A DNA stretch of 64,000 nucleotides, taken from contig NZ_CP049919.1 of NCBI RefSeq assembly GCF_015624425.1, forward strand, positions 1,302,001-1,366,000. Reading direction: 5' to 3'. The notes below the pieces were generated by a model. That model worked only from the letters and a program-made list of their open reading frames with translations, had not been told where the DNA came from and searched no databases. This DNA comes from Roseateles sp. DAIF2 (lineage in GTDB: Bacteria; Pseudomonadota; Gammaproteobacteria; Burkholderiales; Burkholderiaceae_C). The position numbers and the translations under genes were made by a program. Below, piece after piece: positions 56,218 to 64,000 of the stretch (within the stretch, counting starts at the first letter, position 1; each line of letters opens with the position of its first letter).

Positions 56218-59127
56218 ATGCAAACCGTTGTCGCCAGCACCGCATCGGACGCGGCCGCCCACAACCCCGCTCACGGCGCGAGCGGCGGTCCGGGTAAACC
56301 GTCCGTCTACCAGGCCTATCAGATCATCCGTCGCAATGGCGCGGTGGTGTCCTTCGAGCCCAGCAAGATTGCCGTGGCGCTGATGAAGGCCTTCCTGGCG
56401 GTGCATGGCACCAGCGGTGCGGCCTCGGCGAGCGTGCGCGAGACGGTGGACGGCCTGACCGAGAACGTGGTGCGCGCGCTGCTGCGCTCGCGCCCGGCCG
56501 GCGGCACCTTCCATATCGAGGACATCCAGGACCAGGTCGAGCTGGGCCTGATGCGCGGCGGCCACCATGAGGTGGCGCGCGCCTATGTGCTGTACCGCGA
56601 GCGCCGTGCGCAGGAGCGTCTGGCCAAGGGCGAGGTGGACATCACCGCCGCCGGCGTGCAGGACACCGGCCTGACGGTGATCGACGGCGGCCAGCGCGTG
56701 CCGCTGGACCTGGCCAAGCTCGCGGCCCTGATCTCGAGCAGCTGCGCCAACCTGGGCGCCGATGTGAAGCCCGAGCCCATCATCGCCGAGACCAAGCGCA
56801 ATCTGTACGACGGCGTGCCGATGGACGAGGTCTACAAGGCCGCCATCCTGGCCGCTCGCACCCTGATCGAGAAGGACCCCGGCTACACCCGCGCCACCGC
56901 CCGCCTGCTGATGCACACGATCCGCCGCGAGATCCTCGGCGAGGACGTGACGCAGGAGCAGATGCAGACCCGCTACGCCGAGTACTTCCCCGGCTATATC
57001 AAGAAGGGCGTGCAGGCCGAACTGCTGGACGAGAAGCTGCAGCAGTACGACCTGGTCAAGCTGGGCGCCGCGCTGAAGGCGGACCGCGACCTGCAGTTCG
57101 ACTACCTGGGCCTGCAGACCCTGTTCGATCGCTACTTCCTGCATATCGGCGACCAGCGCATCGAGATGCCCCAGGCCTTCTTCATGCGCGTCGCGATGGG
57201 CCTGGCCCTGAACGAGATCGACCGCGAAGCGCGCGCGATCGAGTTCTACGAGGTGCTGTCGAGCTTCGACTTCATGAGCTCGACCCCGACGCTGTTCAAC
57301 TCGGGCACGCGCCGCTCGCAGCTGTCGAGCTGCTACCTGACGACCGTGGCCGACGACCTGGACGGCATCTACGAGGCGCTGAAGGAAAACGCGCTGCTGT
57401 CCAAGTTCGCCGGCGGTCTGGGCAACGACTGGACCCCGGTGCGCGCGCTGGGTTCGCACATCAAGGGCACCAACGGCAAGTCGCAAGGCGTGGTCCCGTT
57501 CCTGAAGGTGGTCAACGACACCGCCGTCGCGGTGAACCAGGGCGGCAAGCGCAAGGGCGCGGTCTGCGCCTATCTGGAATCGTGGCACCTGGACATCGAG
57601 GAGTTCCTGGAGCTGCGCAAGAACACCGGCGACGACCGCCGCCGCACCCATGACATGAACACCGCGAACTGGATCCCCGATCTGTTCATGCGCCGTGTGA
57701 TGGATGGTGGCGACTGGACCCTGTTCAGCCCCTCGACCTGCCCGGACCTGCACGACCTGTTCGGCAAGGCCTTCGAGAAGGCCTATGTCGAGTACGAGGC
57801 CAAGGCCGATCGCGGCGAGATCAAGCTGTTCAAGCGCATGCCGGCCAAGGACCTGTGGCGCAAGATGCTCTCGATGCTGTTCGAGACCGGCCATCCCTGG
57901 ATCACCTTCAAGGACGCCTGCAATGTGCGCTCGCCGCAGCAGCATGTGGGCGTGGTGCACTCGTCCAACCTGTGCACCGAGATCACGCTGAACACCAATG
58001 ACAACGAGATCGCGGTCTGCAACCTCGGCTCGGTGAACCTGGTCCAGCACCTGAAGGACGGCCAGATCGACCACGCGAAGCTGAAGAAGACGGTGGCCAC
58101 GGCCATGCGCATGCTGGACAACGTGATCGACATCAACTACTACGCGGTCAAGAAGGCGCGCGACTCGAACCTGCGCCACCGTCCGGTGGGCCTGGGCATC
58201 ATGGGCTTCCAGGACGCGCTGTACGCGCTGCGCACGCCCTATGCCTCCAACGAGGCGGTGGAGTTCGCCGACCGTTCGATGGAAGCCGTCTGCTACTACG
58301 CCTACCTGGCCTCGACCGAGCTGGCCGCCGAGCGTGGCCGCTACTCGAGCTACCGCGGTTCGCTGTGGGACCGCGGCATCCTGCCGATCGACTCGCTGGA
58401 CCTGCTGGCCGAGGCCCGCGGCGGCTATGTGGAAGTGGACCGCTCCAGCACGCTGGACTGGGACGCGCTGCGCGCCAAGATCGCCAAGGACGGCATGCGC
58501 AACAGCAACTGCGTGGCGATCGCACCGACCGCGACCATCTCCAACATCATCGGCGTGGACGCCTCGATCGAGCCCTGCTTCGGCAACCTCTCGGTCAAGT
58601 CGAACCTCTCCGGCGAGTTCACCGTGATCAACGAATCGCTGGTGCGCGACCTGAAGAAGCTGGGCCTGTGGGACGACGTGATGGTGATGGACCTGAAGCA
58701 TTTCGATGGTTCGCTGCGTCGCATCGACCGCGTGCCCGAGGAGCTGAAGGCCCTGTACGCCACCGCCTTCGAGGTGGAGACGGTGTGGTTGGTCGAGGCC
58801 GCCGCACGCCGCCAGAAGTGGATCGACCAGGCCCAAAGCCTGAACATCTACATGGCCGGCGCCTCCGGCAAGAAGCTGGACGAGACCTACAAGCTCGCCT
58901 GGCAACGCGGCCTGAAGACGACCTACTACCTGCGCACCATCAGCGCCTCCTCGGCCGAGAAGAGCACGGTCAGCAAGACCGGCCAGCTGAACTCGGTGTC
59001 GAGCGGCGCACCCCTGATGGCCGCAGCACCGGTCGCCGCGGCGCCGGTGGTGGCCGACGAGCCGATGCCCGCGACCGACGTGCAGTTCTGCGCGATCGAC
59101 GACCCGGGCTGCGAAGCCTGCCAGTAA
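56218..59127 (+). CDS. nrdA: Ribonucleoside-diphosphate reductase class Ia, alpha subunit
   Basis: The 969-residue enzyme makes deoxynucleotides with NrdB. An N-terminal ATP-cone begins IIRRNGAVVSFEPSKIAVALMKAF (about residues 37-125), and a second cone-like region follows (VIDGGQRVPLDLAKLAALI, about 155-240), as in P. aeruginosa-type NrdA. The catalytic core has SSNLCTEITLNTN and CNLGSVNL, with active-site Cys residues, and the barrel ends FCAIDDPGCEACQ, giving the redox pair C965 and C968. The ATG at 56218 is preceded by a GAGGA-type ribosome site. NrdR boxes control its promoter. ATP/dATP feedback through the cone is the family norm. Confidence 0.96.
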   Translation: MQTVVASTASDAAAHNPAHGASGGPGKPSVYQAYQIIRRNGAVVSFEPSKIAVALMKAFLAVHGTSGAASASVRETVDGLTENVVRALLRSRPAGGTFHIEDIQDQVELGLMRGGHHEVARAYVLYRERRAQERLAKGEVDITAAGVQDTGLTVIDGGQRVPLDLAKLAALISSSCANLGADVKPEPIIAETKRNLYDGVPMDEVYKAAILAARTLIEKDPGYTRATARLLMHTIRREILGEDVTQEQMQTRYAEYFPGYIKKGVQAELLDEKLQQYDLVKLGAALKADRDLQFDYLGLQTLFDRYFLHIGDQRIEMPQAFFMRVAMGLALNEIDREARAIEFYEVLSSFDFMSSTPTLFNSGTRRSQLSSCYLTTVADDLDGIYEALKENALLSKFAGGLGNDWTPVRALGSHIKGTNGKSQGVVPFLKVVNDTAVAVNQGGKRKGAVCAYLESWHLDIEEFLELRKNTGDDRRRTHDMNTANWIPDLFMRRVMDGGDWTLFSPSTCPDLHDLFGKAFEKAYVEYEAKADRGEIKLFKRMPAKDLWRKMLSMLFETGHPWITFKDACNVRSPQQHVGVVHSSNLCTEITLNTNDNEIAVCNLGSVNLVQHLKDGQIDHAKLKKTVATAMRMLDNVIDINYYAVKKARDSNLRHRPVGLGIMGFQDALYALRTPYASNEAVEFADRSMEAVCYYAYLASTELAAERGRYSSYRGSLWDRGILPIDSLDLLAEARGGYVEVDRSSTLDWDALRAKIAKDGMRNSNCVAIAPTATISNIIGVDASIEPCFGNLSVKSNLSGEFTVINESLVRDLKKLGLWDDVMVMDLKHFDGSLRRIDRVPEELKALYATAFEVETVWLVEAAARRQKWIDQAQSLNIYMAGASGKKLDETYKLAWQRGLKTTYYLRTISASSAEKSTVSKTGQLNSVSSGAPLMAAAPVAAAPVVADEPMPATDVQFCAIDDPGCEACQ

Positions 59128-59141
59128 GTCGATGAAGAAAA

Positions 59142-59167
59142 GGCCCGATCGCGAGCGCGGTCGGGCC
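59142..59167 (+). terminator. Hairpin after nrdA (weak terminator or processing site)
   Basis: GGCCCGATCGC pairs with GCGGTCGGGCC around GAGC, 11 pairs with one G-U, 14 bases after the nrdA stop. No T-run follows, so it may stabilise the nrdA mRNA end or partly terminate rather than fully stop transcription. Confidence 0.5.
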
Positions 59168-59188
59168 CACCCGAATGCTCGCGATGCG

Positions 59189-59232
59189 AGTGTTCATCGA
59201 TGCAAACTCGATTCGATGCATCGATGAATGCT
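59189..59232 (+). repeat. Long inverted repeat between nrdA and nrdB
   Basis: CATCGATGCA (59195-59204) and TGCATCGATG (59217-59226) form a perfect 10-bp stem, extended to 16 pairs (two G-U) by flanking bases, with a 12-base loop. A smaller CTCGC/GCGAG hairpin abuts it at 59178-59190. The structure ends about 150 bases before the nrdB start codon. Confidence 0.65.
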
Positions 59233-59382
59233 TGACCCGAGGACCTGGCGCGAGGCAGCGCGCGGCGATGTGCGACACGCGATGTCGATGCAGCACAGCA
59301 ACAGCGAGTGCTGCGCCATGTCAAGAAGTCCTTGGTGTTTGAACACAACACTCCGATAATTCAACGCGATAGGAAGTCCACC

Positions 59383-60546
59383 ATGTTGGTTTGGGAAGAA
59401 GACCGTCAACCCTCTCAAAGCGCCGCTAACAGCGCCCACCAGAACGCAGCACCGAGCACCGCGCCGGTCGCGCGTGCCGCAGTCTCCGCTCCCCAGGCTT
59501 CTTCGTCCTCCGCCCAGGCTGCCAGCGAGCGTCGCGTCAACGCGGCCGACAAGCGCATCATCAATGGCAAGACCGACGTCAACCAGCTGGTGCCCTTCAA
59601 GTACAAGTGGGCCTGGGAGAAGTACCTCGCCACCTGCGCCAATCACTGGATGCCGCAGGAAGTGAACATGAGCCGCGACATCGCGCTGTGGAAGGACCCG
59701 AACGGTCTGACCGAGGACGAGCGCCGCATCATCAAGCGCAACCTCGGCTTCTTCGTCACCGCCGATTCGCTGGCCGCCAACAACATCGTGCTGGGCACCT
59801 ATCGCCACATCACGGCGCCCGAGTGCCGCCAGTTCCTGCTGCGCCAGGCCTTCGAAGAGGCGATCCACACGCACGCCTACCAGTACATTGTCGAGTCACT
59901 GGGCCTGGACGAGAGCGAGATCTTCAACGCCTACAACGAGGTGAAGTCGATCCGCGACAAGGACGAGTTCCTGATCCCCTTCATCGAGGCGATCATGGAC
60001 CCGAACTTCCACACCGGCACCACGGCCAACGACCAGACGCTGCTGAAGAGCCTGATCGTGTTCGCCTGCCTGATGGAAGGCTTGTTCTTCTACGTCGGCT
60101 TCACGCAGATCCTGGCGATGGGTCGTCAGAACAAGATGACCGGCGCAGCCGAGCAGTACCAGTACATCCTGCGCGACGAGTCGATGCACTGCAACTTCGG
60201 CATCGACCTGATCAACCAGATCAAGCTCGAGAACCCGCAGCTGTGGACGGCGGAGTTCAAGGCCGAGATCAAGGCCCTGTTCCTGAAGGCCGTCGAACTG
60301 GAGTACCGCTACGCCGAGGACACCATGCCGCGCGGCGTGCTGGGCCTGAACGCGTCGATGTTCAAGGGCTATCTGCGCTACATCGCCAACCGTCGCGCCG
60401 TCCAGATCGGACTGGAGGAGCTCTTCCCGAACGAGGAGAACCCCTTCCCTTGGATGAGCGAAATGATCGACCTGAAGAAGGAACGCAATTTCTTTGAAAC
60501 CCGCGTCATCGAATACCAGTCCGGTGGCGCTTTGTCCTGGGATTGA
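59383..60546 (+). CDS. nrdB: Ribonucleoside-diphosphate reductase class Ia, beta subunit
   Basis: The 387-residue radical-bearing subunit has an unusually long, Ala/Ser-rich N-terminal stretch of about 60 residues before the conserved core. [17 protein letters not shown] contains the iron ligands Glu and His and the radical Tyr (E-x-x-H-x-x-x-Y spacing as at E. coli 115-122). [17 protein letters not shown] supplies the later Glu/His ligands. The C-terminal tail ends [10 protein letters not shown], which docks onto NrdA. The ATG at 59383 has an AGGAAG ribosome site. It is 255 bases from nrdA, with hairpins between. Confidence 0.96.
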   Translation: MLVWEEDRQPSQSAANSAHQNAAPSTAPVARAAVSAPQASSSSAQAASERRVNAADKRIINGKTDVNQLVPFKYKWAWEKYLATCANHWMPQEVNMSRDIALWKDPNGLTEDERRIIKRNLGFFVTADSLAANNIVLGTYRHITAPECRQFLLRQAFEEAIHTHAYQYIVESLGLDESEIFNAYNEVKSIRDKDEFLIPFIEAIMDPNFHTGTTANDQTLLKSLIVFACLMEGLFFYVGFTQILAMGRQNKMTGAAEQYQYILRDESMHCNFGIDLINQIKLENPQLWTAEFKAEIKALFLKAVELEYRYAEDTMPRGVLGLNASMFKGYLRYIANRRAVQIGLEELFPNEENPFPWMSEMIDLKKERNFFETRVIEYQSGGALSWD

Positions 60547-60767
60547 TGTGAGGCACGGTGCCTTGCGCAGTTCCAGTTTGTAAGAAGAGATCAAGATCCG
60601 CGGTGCTTGAGACCCTGGCCATCCAAAGAAGCCGAGGCCGGGCGCCGCAACCCCATTCATCGTACCGGGGCACTCCTCCTGGGTGACTCTCGGATGGTGA
60701 ATAACCGCACTGCAGTGGACCGGTCTGTTGCAGGCGGTGCTCTTTCCACTTGATCAAGGAGAAAGTT

Positions 60768-61385
60768 ATGGCAACTGCAAAGAAGGCACCGGCCAAGAAG
60801 GCCGCTCCCGCCAAGAAGGCCGCCCCGGCCAAGAAGGCTGCGGCCCCGAAGAAGGCCGCTCCGGCCAAGAAGGCTGCGGCCCCGAAGAAGGCCGCTCCGG
60901 CCAAGAAGGCTGCTGCCCCCAAGAAGGCGGCTCCGGCGAAGAAGGCCGCTGCTCCTAAGAAGGCAGCTCCGGCGAAGAAGGCCGCTGCTCCTAAGAAGGC
61001 AGCTCCGGCGAAGAAGGCCGCTGCTCCCAAGAAGGCAGCTCCGGCAAAGAAGGCCGCCGCTCCTAAGAAGGCAGCTCCGGCCAAGAAGGCCGCTGCTCCT
61101 AAGAAGGCAGCTCCGGCCAAGAAGGCCGCTGCTCCTAAGAAGGCTGCTGCGCCCAAGAAGGCTGCTGCCCCTAAGAAGGCCGCCGCTCCCAAGAAGGCCG
61201 CTGCCGCCGCCAAGCCGGCTGCCAAGCCTGCCGCTAAGAAGGCTGCGAAGAAGCCTGCTGCCAAGAAGGCCGCCGCGACCCCTGCCGCTGCCCCTGCTGC
61301 CAAGCCTGCCGCTGCAGCACCGGCCGCCAAGACGGCGCTGAGCCCTCAGGCTGCCTGGCCCTTCCCGACCGGCAATAAGCCCTGA
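60768..61385 (+). CDS. Histone H1-like Lys/Ala/Pro-repeat DNA-binding protein
   Basis: The 205-residue, very basic protein is composed mainly of Lys, Ala and Pro. Residues 24-119 are eight exact copies of a 12-residue unit AAAPKKAAPAKK. These are flanked by shorter KKAAP and AAAPKK repeats and a KPAAKKAAKKPAAKK region. It ends in a distinct non-repetitive tail, TALSPQAAWPFPTGNKP. Such H1/AlgP-like proteins bind DNA non-specifically and compact or regulate the nucleoid. An AAGGAG ribosome site precedes the ATG. It is a single-gene unit with its own terminator. Confidence 0.88.
   Translation: MATAKKAPAKKAAPAKKAAPAKKAAAPKKAAPAKKAAAPKKAAPAKKAAAPKKAAPAKKAAAPKKAAPAKKAAAPKKAAPAKKAAAPKKAAPAKKAAAPKKAAPAKKAAAPKKAAPAKKAAAPKKAAAPKKAAAPKKAAAPKKAAAAAKPAAKPAAKKAAKKPAAKKAAATPAAAPAAKPAAAAPAAKTALSPQAAWPFPTGNKP
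60837..61124 (+). repeat. Eight tandem 36-bp repeats within the H1-like gene
   Basis: Each 36-bp unit encodes AAAPKKAAPAKK, and several units are identical or nearly so at the DNA level. Copy number is likely to vary between strains by slippage or recombination, always in frame because the unit is 12 codons. Confidence 0.85.
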
Positions 61386-61430
61386 GCGAAGCAAGAGCCA
61401 CAGGCCCTCGCGGCCTGATGTGCCAACTGA

Positions 61431-61457
61431 AAACCCGGCCTCGGCCGGGTTTTTTTA
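61431..61457. terminator. Bidirectional terminator, H1-like gene / DUF3426 gene
   Basis: AACCCGGCC pairs with GGCCGGGTT around TC, followed on the plus strand by a run of T. On the minus strand AAAACCC gives TTTTC after the stem, 45 bases beyond the neighbouring stop codon. It serves both convergent genes. Confidence 0.9.
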
Positions 61458-61501
61458 TGCCAGCGCGCGGGTTCGAGCTGCGCGCGGTGCGCGGCAGCAG
61501 A

Positions 61502-62695
61502 TCAGGGATGGAAGATCACCACGCTGTAGCCACTGATCTTCTGCTTGCCGGTGCTGAAGACCAGCTGCAGCGCTTCCTCGGCATCGCCGCCGATGCTCCC
61601 CTTGGCGATGTTGAAGTCGGCCGGCTTGAGCATGCGGCGCATCACCAGCGCGCCGCTGGCATCGGTCAGGCTCAGGTCCACCCAGGGCAGGGCCAGCGGG
61701 TAGGCGGCCTTGTTGCGCAGATGGACGCTGAGCTTGTAGTGGTTGCCGGCCCCGGCCTGGGTCAGGCTGCTGTTCTCGACCGCCAGCGCATCGATGCGCC
61801 GCCAGGGTTCCAGGGTGCAGCCGCCCAGCTCGCAGAAGGAGCGCAGCAGCGGCGCGCTGGGCGGATAGATCGCCAGCAGCGCATGGCGCAGCTGCCAGGT
61901 CAGCTGCAGTGCCAGCAGGATCAGCAGCAGCGCCGAGGCCAGCAGCAGCGCGAGACGCACGCGCGGGCGCGCCGCGGCCGGCTGGCGCAGGAAGCTGGCC
62001 TGCGGCGGCGTCGGGTTCTGCTCCGGGGCGAAGGTGGACGCGGCAGCGGCGGGCTCGAGATCGATCTCCGGCTCGGCCGCGATGGCGGCCTGCGGTTCCG
62101 GCGCCCTGGCGCTGAAGCCGGCCTGGTGGTCCTCTTCCTCGGCCGGGGCCGCTTCGTCGCCGGACCAATAGGGCTCGCGGCGCTGCGGCGCGGCGTCCCT
62201 GGCGGCCGGGTTGCGCGCGGGCGGCGGCGGTATGGCCTCATCGTGCGCGTCGTCGCGCTCGACCGGCGTGATCCGCAGGGTGTTGTGGCTCGCGGCGGCG
62301 GGCGTCTCGAGCGCGATCCGGGGCTCAGTCTCGAAGCTGGCGATGGCCTCGCGTGGCGCGGCGACGGCGTCGGGCGTACGCGGTAGCACCCAGGTTTCCT
62401 CATCCTCCGCATGGCGATGCGGCGGGCGCGGTGCGGGGGCTTCGGGTTCGAGCGCCGCGTCAGCGGCCGCAGCGAGCGCTGCCTCTTCCTCGTGTCGGGG
62501 CGCGGCCAGCTGATCGGCGGCGCCGGCGGGCGGCCAGGGCGGCGGCATCTCGCGGTCGATGTCGAACAGCTGCTCGTTGGCGTCGAACACCTCGGCGCAG
62601 CGGCCGCAGCGCACCCAGCCTTCGGAGACGCGGAGCTGATCCTGCACCACCCGGAAGATGGTGCCGCAAGCGGTACAACGGGTGGCGAGACTCAT
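61502..62695 (-). CDS. Zinc-ribbon membrane protein with DUF3426-type C-terminus
   Basis: The 397-residue protein has an N-terminal MJ0042-type zinc finger with C7, C10, C30 and C33 (RCTACGTIFRVV ... WVRCGRCAEVFDANEQLFD). A long acidic, Pro/Ala-rich linker leads to one membrane helix (VRLALLLASALLLILLALQLTW). A C-terminal domain (LTQAGAGNHYKLSVHLRNKAAYPLALPWVDLSLTDASG) fits DUF3426. Such proteins are often beside prmA in betaproteobacteria. The function is unknown. The ATG at 62695 begins the zinc finger; a start four codons earlier is possible. prmA is 40 bases upstream on the same strand. Confidence 0.85.
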   Translation of the reverse strand: MSLATRCTACGTIFRVVQDQLRVSEGWVRCGRCAEVFDANEQLFDIDREMPPPWPPAGAADQLAAPRHEEEAALAAAADAALEPEAPAPRPPHRHAEDEETWVLPRTPDAVAAPREAIASFETEPRIALETPAAASHNTLRITPVERDDAHDEAIPPPPARNPAARDAAPQRREPYWSGDEAAPAEEEDHQAGFSARAPEPQAAIAAEPEIDLEPAAAASTFAPEQNPTPPQASFLRQPAAARPRVRLALLLASALLLILLALQLTWQLRHALLAIYPPSAPLLRSFCELGGCTLEPWRRIDALAVENSSLTQAGAGNHYKLSVHLRNKAAYPLALPWVDLSLTDASGALVMRRMLKPADFNIAKGSIGGDAEEALQLVFSTGKQKISGYSVVIFHP

Positions 62696-62735
62696 GGGCG
62701 GCATCATGCCATGAGAGATCGCCGTCGCTGCAGGC

Positions 62736-63656
62736 TCAGACGCGTTGCGCCGTCATCAGGATCCAGCCTTCCTCGCTGTCGCTGACCTCCAGCTTCAGCC
62801 AGGGGGCATAGGCCGTCTTCAGCTCGTCGGCCTGGCGTTCCAGGATGCCGGCCAGCACCAGATGCGCGCCGGGGGCCAGGTGTTGACACAGCAGCGGCGC
62901 CAGCAGCTTCAGCGGCGTGGCCAGGATGTTGGCCAGCAGCAGCGGGTACTGGCCCTTGGCACCGTCGGGCAGGGCGGCCTGGATCAGCGGCGCGACCTGG
63001 TTGGCCTCGGCATTCGCCACCGTGGCGGTGACGGCGGCCGGGTCGATGTCCACCGCGTCGATGGCGCGCGCGCCATGCAGCGCGGCGCCGATCGCCAGGA
63101 TGCCCGAGCCGCAGCCGTAGTCCAGCACGCGGTTCCAGGTGGGGGCCAGGTCTTGATGGTGGGCGATCCAGCGCAGGCACATGCGCGTGGTCGGATGCGT
63201 GCCGGTGCCGAAGGCCAGGCCGGGATCCAGGCGCATGATCTTGGTGGCCTGGGCCGGCGCCTCGTGCCAGGAGGGCACGATCCAGAACTCTTGCGTGATC
63301 TCGACCGGCGCGAACTGCGACTGGGTCAGGCGCACCCAGTCCTGCTCCTCGACGGCCTGGATGGTCTGCACATGCACGTCCTCGGCCCAGTCCTGCGCCA
63401 GGATCAGGGTTGCGGCCTCGGTGGCCTCGGCCTCGCTGGAGAACAGGGCCTTGACGACCGAGCGCTCCCAGCCGGCCTTGGGCGCCGGCATGCCCGGTTC
63501 GCCGAACAGGGCCTTCTCGGCATCGGTGTCGGCGTCGGCGTCCTCGACCGAGACGGCCAGCGATTCGATCTCCATCAGCGCGTCGCTGACGATCTCGACG
63601 TCCTGTTCGCGGCAGACCAGGATCAGTTCATGGAGCTTGTTGCTGCTGCTGCTCAT
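62736..63656 (-). CDS. prmA: Ribosomal protein L11 methyltransferase
   Basis: The 306-residue methyltransferase trimethylates ribosomal protein L11. The SAM-binding motif VLDYGCGSGILAIGAALHGA and the DPGLAFGTGTHPTTRMCL block are characteristic, and LLANILATPLKLLAP contains the later N-I-L-A motif. The ATG at 63656 is preferred because GAAGGA lies 8-9 bases upstream; the ATG at 63662 is too close to that site. It lies between accC and the DUF3426-type gene on the minus strand, the usual accC-prmA order. Confidence 0.94.
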   Translation of the reverse strand: MSSSSNKLHELILVCREQDVEIVSDALMEIESLAVSVEDADADTDAEKALFGEPGMPAPKAGWERSVVKALFSSEAEATEAATLILAQDWAEDVHVQTIQAVEEQDWVRLTQSQFAPVEITQEFWIVPSWHEAPAQATKIMRLDPGLAFGTGTHPTTRMCLRWIAHHQDLAPTWNRVLDYGCGSGILAIGAALHGARAIDAVDIDPAAVTATVANAEANQVAPLIQAALPDGAKGQYPLLLANILATPLKLLAPLLCQHLAPGAHLVLAGILERQADELKTAYAPWLKLEVSDSEEGWILMTAQRV

Positions 63657-63675
63657 CGTCATGTCCTTCAAAAGC

Positions 63676-63709
63676 AAAACCCCGGGGCAGCTTGCGGGCC
63701 GCGCCGGGG
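63676..63709 (-). terminator. Terminator after accC
   Basis: On the minus strand CCCCGG and CCGGGG pair around a GC-rich 18-base loop that can fold further, then TTTTGC follows. It lies 21 bases beyond the accC stop and 20 bases before prmA. Confidence 0.6.
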
Positions 63710-63729
63710 ACTTGTGGCCGAGCCGGGGC

Positions 63730-64000
63730 TCAGCGTTTGTGGTCGCGCATCCAGCCTTCCAGGTAATGGATGCTGGTGCCGCCTTCCATGAACTTGGCAT
63801 CGGCCATCAGCTCGCGGTGCAGCGGGATGTTGGTCGAGATGCCTTCCACCACCATTTCCGACAGCGCGATGCGCATGCGCGCCAGCGCCTGCTCGCGGGT
63901 GTCGCCGTGCACGATGATCTTGCCGATCATCGAGTCGTAGTTCGGCGGCACGAAGTAGTTGGTGTAGGCATGCGAGTCGACGCGCACGCCGGGGCCACCC
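63730..64000 (-). CDS. accC: Biotin carboxylase (acetyl-CoA carboxylase), C-terminal part
   Basis: Only about 90 C-terminal residues are in the window; the gene runs off the right edge. GGPGVRVDSHAYTNYFVPPNYDSM and IGKIIVHGDTREQALARMRIAL are the C-terminal hallmark of AccC, which carboxylates biotin on AccB using ATP and bicarbonate. The end of the protein, HYLEGWMRDHKR, is normal in length. Confidence 0.94.
   Translation of the reverse strand, partial: GGPGVRVDSHAYTNYFVPPNYDSMIGKIIVHGDTREQALARMRIALSEMVVEGISTNIPLHRELMADAKFMEGGTSIHYLEGWMRDHKR

Noticed and set aside
56002..58905. Long minus-strand frame opposite nrdA
   Set aside because: nrdA is certain on the plus strand, and the antisense composition is typical of a shadow frame.
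59345..59360. ACACTCCGATAAT as an NrdR box for nrdB
   Set aside because: Only the first five bases match the consensus and there is no partner box at a proper spacing.
60768..61385. Lys/Ala/Pro repeats as a CRISPR-like array
   Set aside because: The repeats are contiguous, in-frame coding units without spacers, inside an open reading frame with a ribosome site.

Overview
The window is a high-GC, densely coded stretch of a betaproteobacterial chromosome. Gene order suggests Burkholderiales, most like the Roseateles/Mitsuaria/Rubrivivax/Comamonadaceae-type lineages: mlaFEDACB, pilBCD-coaE-zapD-yacG, hemA-prfA-prmC-grxD-ubiX, rplU-rpmA-obgE-proB with rppH and proS, and ffh beside pilSR. This placement is inferred from protein families and synteny; no 16S gene is present. 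About 60 protein genes and two tRNA genes can be supported. Almost all are housekeeping or envelope genes. There is no CRISPR array and no intact mobile element.

Layout: (1) 1-2.3 kb, end of gltB and complete gltD, closed by a terminator. (2) 2.5-10.1 kb, a type IV pilus minor-pilin operon (pilE-like, fimT/gspH-like, pilV, pilW, pilX, pilY1) ending in a TonB-like gene. (3) 10.1-14.1 kb, phospholipid-transport operon mlaFEDACB. (4) 14.1-19.8 kb, central carbon genes: zwf-hexR leftwards, tal-pgi-HAD phosphatase rightwards, with a HexR-like operator inside the tal promoter. (5) 19.8-25.3 kb leftwards, pilB-pilC-pilD-coaE-zapD-yacG. (6) 25.5-28 kb, a large secreted TPR protein with an embedded HExxH...EYFAE metalloprotease motif set. 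(7) 28-33 kb, tRNA-Pro, ispB, rplU-rpmA-obgE-proB and rppH. (8) 33-36.4 kb, proS, a lytic transglycosylase, ubiX and grxD. (9) 36.5-42.7 kb, an outer-membrane beta-barrel candidate, prmC, prfA, hemA, a small membrane protein, miaB and a secreted protein. (10) 42.8-46 kb, clsB, an endonuclease/phosphatase-family gene, then a scar in which a 5'-truncated alpha/beta hydrolase meets a 5'-truncated tyrosine integrase beside the 3' end of tRNA-Met. (11) 46-52.3 kb, ftsY, a LysR regulator, an epimerase, a LysE exporter, ffh, a YpjD/CcsA-like gene and a PP0621-like gene. (12) 52.3-55.7 kb, the pilSR two-component system. (13) 56.2-60.5 kb, class Ia ribonucleotide reductase nrdA and nrdB, with tandem NrdR boxes over the nrdA promoter and strong hairpins between the genes. 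(14) 60.8-64 kb, a histone H1-like Lys/Ala repeat protein, a zinc-ribbon DUF3426-type protein, prmA and the end of accC.

Three blocks serve type IV pili: minor pilins plus PilY1, the PilB/PilC/PilD assembly core, and PilSR regulation. Ffh and FtsY, the two proteins of the signal-recognition pathway, lie within 6 kb of each other. The best candidates for new biology are the TPR-metalloprotease, the integrase scar, the layered control of nrdAB, and the TonB-like gene in the pilus operon.
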